Assembly: GCA_033439265.1 (NCBI GenBank)
Contig: JAVTVX010000002.1
Span: 6,732,174 to 6,796,173 of the forward strand
Reading direction: 5' to 3'
DNA: 64,000 bases
DNA from: Dillenia suffruticosa
Taxonomy: Eukaryota; Streptophyta; Magnoliopsida; Dilleniales; Dilleniaceae
Below, piece by piece: positions 13,601 through 28,609 of the stretch; position 1 is the stretch's first letter, and every line of letters begins with the position of its first letter. Under the pieces are notes generated by a model. The model was not told where the DNA came from, ran no database searches, and saw nothing but the letters and a program-made list of their open reading frames with translations. The position numbers were made by a program, and so were the translations under genes.

Positions 13601-16600
13601 AAACCCTCATCTCCTGAAAGTTCTCAACTAGTCTATTCTGTAATGGCTAAGCAAGCAAACAAAATAAAAACCCAAAAAATAAATAAAAAAAAATAAGGCC
13701 AGTTTCTTGTCCCTATTATGATAACACACCACGCAAATGCATAAATACAAACGTTTATTTGCTCTCTTTCCCTGCTAGAAGTCATTTTCATTCATCCCAT
13801 GAGACACAACTAACCAAACAAAAGCATTTATTTCTGTAAGAACTTAAATTTCCAAACAGTGTCTCTCAAACAAGAAGGATTTATAAGATGATTGAAGAAA
13901 TAACTATAAGATAATAAACCAGAACCATGAAGAGTACAAACCCTTGTATTAGGAGCATTTGGAAGGAGAAACAAATAAATCATACTGGGCAAAGAAGTAA
14001 ACTCAAGGGCCTCATGGTCATACAACGAAAGAAGTGAAAATTCCAGAAACATGCCCCAAACTCCTTTTGTGACAAATTTGAAATAGAAGCAGTATAGAAA
14101 ATGAAAGGCAATACAATCTTGGGAAGAGTAAGAAAAGAGAATTATCACCGATATTGATGTGCTAAATTTTTGCTTATATGATCTAGGACAACAGGGGTAG
14201 ATTGCCTGCAATTGGAAGAATGACGTGTTGTGATTGAAAAGAAGCAAATTTTGTTTAGAAGTAGAGAAAAATCTGTTATCATAGAGAATTTTTTATCAAC
14301 AAGGGCATAGAGAAAATAGCAGGATGATGAAAACTTAGGCATGCATGCCTCTGATACAAATAATTAATCAATAAACTTTCAATAATTCATTCAATTTATT
14401 TACAGTTTGTATCAATGAGCCATATTTATAAATGCAAGAATGACCTAATAACACTTCTGAATCTTCAAAAAAATGCATCAATCAGTATAAAAACATAACA
14501 AAATCAACTATACTAAAAATAGAAAGCTTCTGAGACTAGGCCTCGAAAAAAACACTAACCATAATGGTTAACAGAAATGGAAAGAAAAAAGGGAGTTCTA
14601 AATGAAACAATAGAAATTAAGAAAAATACCAGCTTCTTCAGGACCAGAAATTCGTGAAACTTATTTATAACTTCTAATAACTATTAAACTTACTAAAACA
14701 CTTAAAGCACTACCAACATCCCTTATATTGGACACACCAAATATTGCAAAATGTAGTTTTCTTATGCCATGCAGTACTAACCACCTTTTAGGATTTTCTT
14801 CCAAGCTTCTTCCTGTAAAACATTAGTAACTTTCTGCATCAGTCCTTTTCTCATTTTTGACTTGAATCAAAATCATACATTTCTCATAGGATAAGAATTA
14901 TAAATCAGGCTACCAAGTAGGCCCAGCAACAGAAATTCCTCCTCCCTTCCTCCCTCCCTCCCTCCTTACAGTCTTGATTTTGCAAAATATCACTCTCTCA
15001 AAATTTCAGTGAAGATAAGGTTTTTTGTTAATGTAATTGGTGGTGGGTCACACTTTGTGGAATGATAAGGTTTCAGTGAAGCAAAATATCACTCTCTCAA
15101 AATTTCAGGATAGCAGCTTCTTCGCTTGCAGAGTTAAGGTTGCTGCGGAAACATGGTGCACTTGACTTGCCTCAGCTTCTGGTTAATGGTCACAACAGTC
15201 TTATCTCATTCACAATAAAATCATAAATGGAATCTACTTAAGTTTGGTCTTGTAGACACACCAAGTAGAAATCAGAATAGTGTGCAAACCCAATGTTATT
15301 CAAACTAAGCCTTGAGTCATCTGCTCAGCCCAGAATTACCAGCTTCTCATGCAAATTACAAGCATTCAGCAAATAAAATAAGGGTGTTAGTTTCATTATG
15401 GTGTGTATCGCATTATCAACTTTTTATTCTAATATACCTCTGATGTTTTAAATGGAATATACGTGAACACCGGATATAAATTGTCAATAAAGATCCTTCA
15501 AAAAAAAAAACGTTCATCTTCGCTCTTGTTTTAATTTTATAGCTTGAAAAGAAATCATATTTGCTCTATGTCGCAATACAAATATAAATAATATGAATAT
15601 CATTACAAAGGCTTGTGTGCACATCGACAGCAATTTCCTTGAAAAAAAATATATATATATAACAATAAAAAAACAAGAGTAAATTATTTAGTGGCGCGAT
15701 ACCCAGTTCATGTGGTGGTAAGAAGGCTCTCTAACCTTACACGAAGAACCGCAGAAAAGATGTCCTTCAAATTATTCACATTGAAACTAGAATTTTAATT
15801 AACCGGGAATAACTCTAAGAAGAAAAGGAGGCCACAGATTTATTTAGGATGATGGCAATAGAACAGAATAAATATATCTTGATATTATGAGTCTCAATAT
15901 AGATGTTGAAGCTCTTTCATGCAAAAATCCTATCCAATCCAAATCCTCCTAGGAGCCGTCATGTTCTATAGAGTCGTCAGTAATTGCCACCATTTTTCCC
16001 ATTTTGCTCCAAAAAAGTAACCTATGCAAAGAGACTACATCAACAATAAGGAAACCAGACAAGGCTTCCAAAACCAGTCAAAATTTAGAAGATGGTAGTT
16101 TGCCAAAGTCAAGCGAATGAAGCTTTTGGCGCATTGCAGTCAAAGCCTAGCCAACAACCGTAGAGTAAGGCACAAAAAGCTTCTGAAACCTTGAATCAGA
16201 TTTTCTTTTTTTCCTTTTTTATTTTTAAATAAAACTAAGCCAGAATTTTTTAAGATGGCTTGGATTGATTCTGATGACATTGTCCCCTTACCCACTTGAG
16301 CATCTATTCACAGTAAGGAATATTAATAATTGCTAGCCATAGTGTCTCCTGGTCAACCAATGTCTAGCTGGTTTTATTTGATTTCAGACAGTACCCACAC
16401 TGATATGTGTTGCGTGCATAGATTCACTAGCACTACAATTGATAAAGAAATATTAAGTGGAGAACTTTTTGGCACTCATATCACCATCAAGGTAAAACTA
16501 CGCACTTAAATGTTGTGTTAAACATGCAATAGGCCCTAACCCAATAATACAGGCATTAAGATTCTTTTGCATCAATTCCATTTCTGCACAATAAAGATTT

Positions 16601-19600
16601 CTGCAAACAATGGCAGTTAACAACCTACACTGTTAAACATAGATTAGCCTGACAATTAATTACACAGAGCATGCAAAAAAGGTACCTGTGTTTTGTGAAA
16701 CAACCTGGCGTGAAACAGACGAATCCCGTAGAGAAGGACCATCTTCAAAAATTTTTCTGCACAACACACGTAATGTAATCAGCACGCTCAAAAATTTGTC
16801 ATCTCTTGAGGCACTGCCATGTAGTACACGTTCGAACGTTTCTCATTATCAAATAGATATAGTTCGACAGAACTGAAAATAGAATAGTAAAAATTTTGTG
16901 ATGAATTACACCACTAAATTAATTAAACGCGTAAAAGTGTACAACTGCTAATATAAATTGCTGAATTCTTAAGTTGATACAAATAAATTACAATTGTTCT
17001 CTATTTTATTTGTAAAATTGATATTTGAATAAAAATATGCTAAAATAAATTTCAAATTTACATTAAAAATTATATTATGCTAAATCCATATTATTTTGAG
17101 AAGAAAAATACAAAATTAGCCCCTAAATATGAGGTTATTGTTAAATTATTCCTAAGCTTTAACAAATGTAATCCCCTCATCCATTTTTCCCATTAAAATT
17201 AACTTTTTATAACTTCTTCCCTTAAATTTTGAAGTTTGGCAAAATAATCTTTTGGTCCAGGATTCTTTAAGGGGAAAAAAATGACTACTCATCCGCGACC
17301 TACACAACTAAAATAGAAATGATATTAAAAAAAAAAGAAAATAATAGAACTAAAAAGCAAAAGGCAAAAAATAGAGAAACGAATAAGGGAAAAAAAAGTA
17401 AAAAGTTGATCCTTATTTTTACAATTAATACTACGAGTTAAAAAGAAATTATTGATAACCGCAAAAGTTGAAATTGAGTACAACAACAACAAACCGAGTC
17501 CTAGTCCCAATAATTTAGGGTCGGTCATTTGAGAGACAAATTTGGAACCAATTAAAAAAGAAAATAAATAAATAAATAAATACAAAAATAAAAAATACAT
17601 ATATCTAAAATATGATAGTTTAATTTGTACGGATTCTTTTACGCCACTCATTTCTATCCAAGGTCATCTTCTCGTTTAAATCTTTAACTATCATATCTTT
17701 ACGAATAATTTGCATTCAAATTTTCAGCGATCTGCCCATATATTTTACTAGATCTCTTACATTTAAATTCTCTATTCTCTTAAGCAGTGCGTTCTTGGGT
17801 CTTCTTTGCACATGCCTAAACCATCTCAGACAACACTCACATTTTATCCACAATTGATCTAACTTTCAACTTGTTACAAATCTCTTCGTTTCTAATTCTA
17901 TCTCTTCTAGTTTTGCCTCACATTCACCTAAATATCCTCGTTTTTGCTACGTCCATTTTTTGTTCTTATTGTTATTTAATATCCCAACACTCAATATCAT
18001 ACAATAATACAGATCTAACCGCGATTCTATAGAATTTTTCCTTCAAATATATTGGTATCGTACGATCGCAAAGAAATTTATCCAACCAGCTTGAATCTTA
18101 TGATTCACATTCCCATTTATATTGCCATCATTTTGAATAATGGAATCTAGATATCTAAATCGTTCACTTTTGGGTACATCTTGTCCATCTAACCCAATCG
18201 TTTCTTTATCATTTCGATAACTGCAGTTAAATCTACATCTGATATACTCAGTTTTTTATCTACTCAATCTAAACCCTTTGGATTCCAGTGTGACCCTCCA
18301 TAACTCTAATTTAACATGTATACCCTCCCTAGTTTCATCAACTAGCACTATATCATCTGCAAAAAGTATACATCATGGTATTTCATGTTGAATAATTTTT
18401 TTTTTGCCTCGTCTATTATTATTGCAATGAGGATGGGGATTAATGCCAAACCTTGATGGAGCCTGATGTTAATGGGGAAGCTATCGCTCAAACCCCCGCA
18501 AATTCTTACATTGGTTACAACTCTCTCATACATATCTCTAATGAAATTAATATATTTCGATGAGATCCCCTTTTCACCAACATCCACCACAATACGTCTC
18601 TAAAAACTCTATCATATGTTTTTTCTAGATTAATAAATACCATAGTAAGTTTATCTCATTGCTTTATATATCTCTATCAAATGTCTTAACAAGTGGATTT
18701 CTTCCATGATGGATCTCCCACGCATAAATCCAAATTAATTTTGAGATATATTTATCTATAATCTCAATTTATATTCTATCACTCTTTCCCATAGTTTTAT
18801 GATATGGTTCATAAATTTAATTACTCTATAGTTGGACCAATCTTGTATATCTTCTTTATTCTTATATAACGGTATAATTATACTCGTCCTCCATATTTGA
18901 AGTATTCTATTGGTTTGTTAAATTTTATTGAAAATATCCATTAATATTATTATACAAAATTCGCCTAAACATTTTCACACTTCTATAGGGATGCTATCAG
19001 GTCCTATAGTTTTATTATTCTTCATTCTCTTTAAAGCCTCCTTCACTTTATGGGGACAAATTTTATATTTAAAGTTTTTATTAATCTCTTCTACAAATAT
19101 TTCGATATTTCTTATATATGTTGTACTCTTAACATTGAGGAGATTATCAAAATAATTTCTCCAAGACTTTCTTATGGCATCATTCCTTATGAGTATATCA
19201 TTAGCTTCACTCTTAATACACCTAACACCATTTAGATTTTTTTCCTTTCTTTCCCTTATCTTGACAATTATGTAGATCTCTCTTTCTCCATCTTTAGTCT
19301 CCAATCTTTAGTCTAGTTCATTATACACCTTATTTTTTATTCTAGGATAATCTTTTTTCTCTTTTTTTGCACTTTTGTATTTTTTATATGTATCGCTATT
19401 ACTATTATTTTTAAAATTCCTATAACACCCTCGTTTAGTCCAAATAACAATTTGTATTTTTTCGTTCCACCATCATGATTCCTTGCCTACTAGGACTTGA
19501 CCCTTAGATACACCAAGAATCTCCCTACCAATATTCTTAATATTAGTAAACATCTCTTTCCACATTGTTTCTAAATCATCAGTGGACAAATTTACTATTT

Positions 19601-22600
19601 GAATTAATTTATCTCTAAATATTGTCATATTTTCTCCTTTCAGATTCCACCATTTAATTTTTAACTCCACAAATGGACGATATTTCTTTTACCTTTTAAA
19701 CACGTATATCTAAAACTAGGAGTTTATGCTGAATTGTCACACTCTCTCCCGGTATAACCTTGCAATCCTTACGAGTCATTTTATCACCTCTCCTAGTGAG
19801 AAAGAAATCTATTTAGCTAGTATTAGACTCACTTCTATATATAACTAAGTGTGCGTCTTTTTTCTTAAACATGGTGTTTACAACTACCAGATCAAATGCT
19901 ATAACAAACTCTAAAATGGTATCTCATGCCTCATTCCTACTACCAAAACCAAAGTTTTCATGTACAAGTTTGAATCCTTCATTCGTCTCTCCTATATGTC
20001 CATTTAGTCTTCTCCAATAAACAACCTCTCTATTAGGTATGACTTGTATAAATTCATTTACATCCTCCCAAAATTGTCTTTTACTAATTGTATTTATACA
20101 TATTTGGAAGCACATAAATACTGACTATATTAATTGCGTTTTCTCCATCTAGTATCTTAACAAGTATAATTCTATCACATTTTCTTCTTATCTCTACTCT
20201 ATCATCTAATAGATCATTATGTACGATTATTCCTACCTCATCCTTAGTTCTATCCCTACATGTGTACCAAAGCTTATGACCATAAGCCTCTACTACTCTA
20301 GCCTTCTCCCCGACTCACTTAGTTTCTTAAAGACACATGATATGAATTTTTTGTCTATTCATTGTTTCTCATATCTCTCCTAAATTACCAGTCAAAGATC
20401 ATATATTCCAAGTGGCTAGACGAATCCTATATTCGTGGACTAACTTATTTACCTACACCTTAGGGTCCCTTGTTAACTTATCGCTACATCCGGGATACGA
20501 TGTAATGCATCGCTCAAGGGGACATGCCCCAAAAGTTTTTATATGTTTGTCTCTCATTTTTCGTTTGACAAAAAATTTTACGTTAACTGTCAACCTACCA
20601 CAACCCTACTCCTTTACTTAGATTTGGGACCGGCCATGGCAGAGTTCTTCAAGTAATGATATATAAAACGAATTAAGTAAAAAAAATAAATACCAATAAA
20701 TAGATAAATAAAGTAAAAGGTTGAAATTGAGTCAATTTATAATTTCTTAAAAGAATAATTTTGTTCTCCAATTCTAGCACCAGTGAGAATTTTTTTTTTT
20801 TTTGGACAGAAAAAGAACTGTAAATTAAAAAATGAAAGAATGTAGAAAACTTCTAGGGATAAGAAATCCCTAGAAGTCAAAAAACACTATTACAAAACAA
20901 AAACTAGTGCAGTCCTATTCTCCAATCCTTTTTCAAATCTTCTAAGTTATAGTTTTTATAAATTTTTTAGGTGTGAACCCACAAAAAAGAATAAAAGACA
21001 ATTTTGTCCTCTAAAAGAGAGGAGTTAATACTCTGACTGAAAAAAAAAAATTCAGACATTCATCTCTCTGCAAATACACCACATCATGACAAACAATGCC
21101 CATTTTCAGAACATCCAAACTTTTTTCTTACCTCAGAAATCTTTAAAATTTGTGAAGAATAAGTCTCGAGGACTCCTAGGGCAAACTCAAATATTGCAAC
21201 ACATGAAAGAGGCGGTTCCACATCTCCCTTGCACAACATTGTAAAAATAAATATTCTATAATTTTAAAGTGGGTGTAACGCATTACATAAATATCCCAAA
21301 GTGTTATAAGATCTTCTCTATTGAAATAAAACATTTGTAAAAATTTTATTAATCACCATGGACCAAATAAAAGACTTAACCTTTAGAGATGATGAAAAAG
21401 AGATTTGCAAGAAAAAACCTCCGGAAAAATAAGATTCAAAATCTTTGATAGGAACATAGTGAAGACTACATGACCTATAAAAGGTGAGGGAAAGAAATGG
21501 ATCAGGAGGATTCCTTAAGCTACTGATCCTCCCAAAATAAGACATGATAATTAGCGTATACGTTAAAGGACACCAAAGGAAAAAAAATAATAAATAATAA
21601 ATAAAGAAAGGTATAACCGAGAAATGAACTTCCAAAAACTATGACTCCAACATTGGCATTCCATTGATTTTGACAAAAACCATAGTTGCTCTTTATAATC
21701 ATATGACAATAGAATTGGGTTCTAAACAAAATCTCTATAGCCATTTTTTTACCAAAAAAAAATTCTTAGATACCACCTCACCGAGGCCTAACACTGCATC
21801 AGAGTTGGGTTTGGACACCTTATCCCAACTGACCAAATAATCTTTTTTAATCGTCCTACTTTTGGACCAATGAAATGTCTCATCAGCTTCTCAATCATAC
21901 TTGTTATGGCAATAGGAGTCCTAAAAAGCAAGAGAAAATACAAGAAAATTACATAACAAGAAAGAATAAGAGCAATACGTCCCTCAAGAAAAGTAGAGCT
22001 CGCATCCATCCATATAATCTCCAGTGGTAAGTAGAGCTCCCTTCCATCCATCTAATCTCCACCAGACCTATTCACAATGGGATCTGGATCCCGAAACTGA
22101 ACACTCCTAGGATTACCCCAAAGGAACCCTGAAGATAAGAAATAGGCACTCTCTCACAGCACAATTTCTAATCTCTGTCGATTAAGACTCACTAAAACCA
22201 TTAATATTTAAAAACACACTCTTAGACAGATTAATCTTAAGACCAAAGGCTTGCGAAAATATTGAGCAGTGCAATCATATCCATGAACCTCTCACTATCT
22301 TCTTTAAGAAAGAGGATATTATCGTCGTCGGCAATCTAGATATGTGGGGTATATAGCTCATCATTCCCAACTCTCAAACCAGAGAAAATACCGACACGAA
22401 TCCCTACTCTAAGACCAAAGAAAAAACCAGCACGAATCCATCTCTCAATCAATGTGCTCAAAGGGTCTACCATAGAAGGAAACAAAAAGGGGAGAGAGTC
22501 TCCCTGTGTTAACCTACGTGACACTGTATGAAGATTTCGGCTCTCCATTAAGCTGGCAAACTCAACAGCAACTTATCCTTCCTCCCCAACAAGTCTCAAA

Positions 22601-25600
22601 CACTCTTATTTTCCAACAAGTTACCTAGGAAACGCTGACAAACCCTATGATATGCTTTCTCAAAGTCTAGTTTCAGACAATTCTCTTGTCATTCTTCTTA
22701 ACACAAAGTATGACCTCATTGGCAACAAGGGCAGCATTTGAGATTTGTCTTCCTCCAATGGAAGCACTCAAATTGTGGAAAATGGCCTCATCTAACACCA
22801 CATATAACCTATTGGCTAAAACTTTAACTACAACACGGTAACAACCATTGGTCAAACTAATGGATCTAAAATCCTTCACCTTCATTGGAGCGAGATTTTT
22901 TAGAATTCATACATTTATCAAATATCCTATTATTGTAAAACTCATCAAAGACTTTGTACAAATCATTACTATAGTAACACCAGCGAGAAATTCTTTAACA
23001 TTTATCATCTCTTCTTATTTATTTTTATTTAATAACTAATCAAAACATATAATCCTTATCAATGAAGAGATCAAATATTGACATATAAACAAAATTTCAA
23101 ATTGTTCTTTCCAATTTAAAATCTAAAAGCCACTATTCTTTTATGGGTTGTAAAATAAAGTGAATGAGAGAGAGAGAAGAATTGTTCTCTTTAGATAGAA
23201 GAAAGACAGAGAAAAAATCAATAGTAAATGGACAACAATAATATAAAAACCAATGAATCTAAATTTCATTGATTTTCAAAATTCCTAAATTGTAGAGAAG
23301 AGTTCAATCTCATTTTGAGTTTTGTTTTTGCATATTGCAATATTTTTCATTTTATTATTTCAATACTTATTATTTTAATTGTTAATTTTTATACTATTTT
23401 TATAACATTAATGTGATTTTAATATAATTATAGCATGAGTTTTTTATGGGATGGTAGAGAGAAAGATTAATAACAGGAAAAATGTCGACTTTTTCTTCCT
23501 TATTACATTTTTTCCAAGGAAAAGAACCCTCTCCAATGTCCTTGATACTAATTTGGAATTCTTTTTATAATCTTGTTTGGGTTCCCCACACCCTTTGTTT
23601 TTGCTCAACCAATTTCATTTAAAAGACAATTGTTCCAATCAAAACCAAGACTTTTACTCAGTCTACGTGCTTAAGAAGGTCAATACAAATGATTTGTTAT
23701 GAATAGAAACCTTTTAAAACTATCTCACCCAATATTTGTGTAACATGTTGTAAAGATTTTGAACAAGACATGTCTCTTTGTTCTAGTAATGTGCTCTTAC
23801 AGCTATTCTTTGGTATAATTATAGGGAACGCAGTACTAAAATCTTGAGAAATTAGAGCACTAGATCCTCTCTCCTTTAGGACAATATTGTTTTTTATGCA
23901 TCTTTTTTGGCTCATGCTTTAGAAGTCTTTACACTAGTTTGTGGGATTTGAAGAAGGATTAGAAAGCAGTCATTCATTAGCTTTTATTCTTTTTTTCTGG
24001 TTTTGAAGTTCTGAGGTTTTCTTAACCTTAAGCCTCTTTTATATTCTTCATTATGACTAAATATAATTCTTCTTCTGTAAAAATACATATTTCCATTTAT
24101 CTCCATGTACTAAAACTGCAATTGTTCTTAGACATTTAGGAGTCAATTGACAAACTTGTAATGTTTAGAATCAAATTTTAACTCAAAATGGGTGAAAATT
24201 TTAGAACTGCAAACGTAACTATCTCAAATACAAATTACCAAAGAAGAAATCACTACTCAACACAAAAGCTCCACAAGAAAGAATTTGTCTGTATGGAGAA
24301 ACACCATTTATTTTGCTAGACCTACATACTTGAACTTGTTTTTCAAAGTTACAAGTTGCTACGGCCTAAGGTTACACTTACACAAACATTTTGAGAATTT
24401 GGTTAGTCTACCTAGAAAACTTCAAATTTGTAGCTTTAAGTGCTATGTCACATCACAAAAATGTATTAGATGGTACAAAATGTCATTGATAGACATAAAC
24501 TGGTACTAATCTATCCCTCTCCTACTAACTAAAGATATGCTAATGGATGCAGCAGTGTAACAAGAAATAGTAACGATACATATCAGCACTTATTTACCTC
24601 ATTCTTTTGAATAACAAAAATAAAAAATAAAAAATCCATAAGTAAGATCGGTCTCTTTAGATTAAACTGTGTAAATATTTAGGATAGTGCAGCTCTACTT
24701 GCACTGACGTACTGTAGAGAACTACACACCTTTTAGACTTCCAAATTCAGAATTTCTTTCCTGGGTAACTAATAAGAACATAGAGTAAATGGAAAAGAGT
24801 ATTACAAACAAGAAATTTAACTAGTCAAGAAAATGAAAAAGAACAAGATTGCCCAGAGACTATGCTAGGATTTCATCTGACAAAAATGTATCACTAGCAC
24901 TTGACACATATGATTAGTTATATCTTAAAAAATAATCTATTTAGTCAATCACAAGTTGCAACCAAAGTTAATGGATCTAGTAAAAGGTCTCTTCTCTCTC
25001 CCCTTTACACTCCAAACATCTGGAGGAAGTTGGAACAATGTATCCCGTCAGTTCTAAAGTGTCTTTGTTCTTTGCCTAAGGACATCTGAAAATCCAAGAT
25101 GAAGGAAAGAACACCAGCTTAAAAGGAGAATACTCAAACAAACTCATCAGCACACTTGCCGATGCACGCCTCAAATATACAAAAGTATTCATTTTGATGA
25201 TGATAGAAGAACAAGAAAAATGAAAACCTCCATGAAATCTAACCCAGCATTTTTCTAAGCCAAAGACCATCCTCCCACCCAGAGAATAACGTATCACATG
25301 TATCAAGCAAGACCCAACCCACTTAAAGACTATGAAACTATAGACAACAGCTCAAGAGCTGCCGCATAGTGCCCAAACAGGTGGTCCTTACAGAAGGAAT
25401 GTCAACAACAATTACCATTTCCTTCTCATCCAATTGTGGTGCACAGTAAATTTCTAATGAGCTACTTGCCACCCATATAAGCAACTCCAAACAGAAATCT
25501 GACACTGTCCTCTCTTCTTGATATGCACATCTTCTGCTATCCAACATCCATTGTAGAGTAAGTTAAAGCCCCACTATGAACAACCCTAGGCAGTTGCCCA

Positions 25601-28573
25601 TAGTGATGTTGTAGCTTCAAGAAGGCAATGGTATCCTGGCCCCTAAGAGCCAAACAAAATAGCACATAGTTTCAGTTAATTTTAACAAGCTTAATGTCCA
25701 TGTGGCACAAACTAAAATTAATTTAGTCAGGGATAAGGTGGAATCAGATTTTCAAGTTTCCCACCATAATTATTAGTGCAAACCCATCATATTTTTGTCT
25801 ACTCATATAACCAATCTTGTTCTACTTTCTATACTCCCCCACAAATGATAATTTCAGCTGCAATTGGGAATTCCTTTCCCTCTCCCAGCCACCCACCAAA
25901 AACAATAAAAAATTATGTTCATCTTTCTTTGTTTTATTGTTAGAAAAAATTGAAATTGTAACTAAAATACATCAAACAACTTAGAATGCTAATAATTCTT
26001 GTATATTTTACATACGTCCTATGACCCATGAAATTGTAAGTTTTTTGAGCTATAATTGAGCATAAACAACTACCTGGATGGAAGACTTTGTTTGACAGAA
26101 AGGTAGCGCTGCCAAAATTGCAAAGTTGATTTATGTGTTGCCTTTTTGGTACCACCTCTATAAGCCCTGATTATGAACTCTTCACTTCTTTCTCTACAGA
26201 ACATGACACCATTTTATCAAACACAGGCTCATATGCTGGGCCTTTTATACTCATAAAAGATTGTCAAGTGAAAAAAGAAAAAAAGTAAATTAAACAGAAA
26301 AGGAAAAAGAAAAAATAAAACAAAAACAACCAACTCCCAACTTCTAAAAAGCCACTATAAGAAGAACCTCAGGCAACATATAAACATGATATAAGATTTC
26401 CATGAAGATTACTTTTGGTCAAAGTTTGACAGCCACCTCAGGTAGGCAGCTCCAAAATATATGCTTACAAATGGCCTGAATAGAAGCTCTGGACTGCCTA
26501 TCACATCGTAAGTCCGGTAACCCGCCTCCCTGCAGTTAAGATCCCAATAAATCTATAAGATCCACTTCATTAACAAAACCAATCAAGATATAACCAAATA
26601 TTAGCCCCCTTTGGCTCTTATTTGTACCTGACTAGCCAATCTGCAATTTTTGGGAATATCTGCATAATTCCAATGCTTGTCTCCTTGGTTCTTCTGTTAT
26701 ACCGTGTGGCAAGGGGCTGTCTGTCACTTTCAAGTTCTGCTATAGCACAAACCATGTCCTGCATAATTCACAATATAGTAACATGAACACATTGGTAATC
26801 GTAGATATTCCATAAATTTAGGGGGGGGAACACTATGGATCATGGCCACCATCTGTAACATAAACTTAAGAAGCATATATGTTAGGAGTAACCAGCTGGT
26901 AAGTGACTTGGCCTCTTAGGAACAGCTGGCGGATGAGGTGGCTACTGCAGAACATGTGACTGATCCTATAGGGATGAAAGTGTATCAGCAGAGAGGCAAG
27001 GAGAATAATATCAAGCTGTTAGAAGTAACTAAAGGCTGTTGAAAGAATCTGATTAGTTAGGGAGAGAAGATGCTAAAATGAGACTATAAATAGATGAGAA
27101 TAGAAGGTGGAAAGGACAGAGAATAGTAGTGTAAGCTTTGGCATAGTGATTAGGCAGCCTCGCTCATGGGAGCAGGCTGATTTTATTTTTTTGGTCTGTA
27201 TTCTTCAACTTTCAATAAAAGGAAGTTCTTGATCTCTCAAGAACTCACAATCCTCCATTACCATCCTAACAATTTGGTCCGACCTGCCACTTCTTCCCCA
27301 CCATTTTTCTCTCTGTTCTTTCTTTTTTTTTCCCTCCTCAGTCGACTTTCTCACAAAGGTTCCCTCCTTTACTCCATGACTCACACCTGAATGGATGCCA
27401 AACTAGAATCCCTTGAGAAAAGCATTGCGGAGTTGGGGAAGACTGTCTCGACACTCGACTCCTTGGAAAACTTGGTGGCATCACTGCTGCGCCAAAAATA
27501 AGTACCCCGCGAGGAAGCTGATTCCTCTGTTTCCACACGGGTGGCCTTTCAATCAAAATTGGGTCCATTCTCATTTGGGGAACCCATCAACAGCAACACC
27601 CACACCCGATAAATTCAATCTCCAGAAGACTTACCTTTTGAGCTGAAACGAATCAATTTGCCTTCTTTCGATGGTCATGATCCCGTGGCCTGGGTCGCAC
27701 AAGCAGAGCAGTTCTTCACCATTACTCGCATCCCTGATAAATCGAAAGTTGCGGTGGCTATGATTTCCATGGATGGACCAACACTCCATTGGGTTCAATG
27801 GCTTTTCGCTCAAAATCCTTCGATTTCTTGGTCTGATCTTTCATCCAAGCTTTTCGATGCTTCGGGAGAGGATTGTCAGCAAACCCTTTCGAAGCCCTAG
27901 CGTCCACGAAGCAGTCCAGCACAGTCGATGCCTATATTGATGAGTTCGTCGCCCATGCAACACTCATCAAGGGCTTAAACCCGTCGATCCATCTTGGTCT
28001 CTTCCTTAACGGCCTCAAGGACGAGATTCGCGTGCGGCTCCGATCGCACGAAGCTATCTCCCTCTTTCAGACGATGAAGTTGGCTCGAGAGGTGGAGTGC
28101 GAGAATGGTTTGCTTATAAGAGAGGTACTTTCGGGTCAAGATGGCGGGACCCACTTCTCTATTGGGGCGGGTCCAACCCGACCCTTTAAAGATCCGACAC
28201 TTATCCCCACCCGAAACCCATAACCCGGAACCAAATCTCTTTTAACCCACCTTCCCCCCACAACAACCCTCACCAGCAACAAAATTCTTCTTCCCTCCCT
28301 TCTCTGCAAACCTCTTCGCCCCCAACCCGCACCTTGCGCCAATTGTCTCACCATGAGATAACGGACTTACGGGCCAAAGGGTTGTGTTTCAAGTGCAAAC
28401 AACCCTACCATCCCCTTCACAACTGTCCTAACAAGAGCTTTCGTGCAATCATTTTGGGCGACGACTAAACTCCTTCGACCGACAACGCCACTAGCGAAGT
28501 GGCAGCTACAGAAACTTTGCACTACCATCCAGATATTCATTAGAACGAAATAGCAAGTACTGGTTCCCTGGAA

Positions 28574-28609
<36 letters not shown>

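Noticed and set aside
13828-14342. 139-codon minus-strand frame in intron 6
   Set aside because: No domain or TE motif recognised in either strand's translation, and it lies within an intron on the host's own strand.
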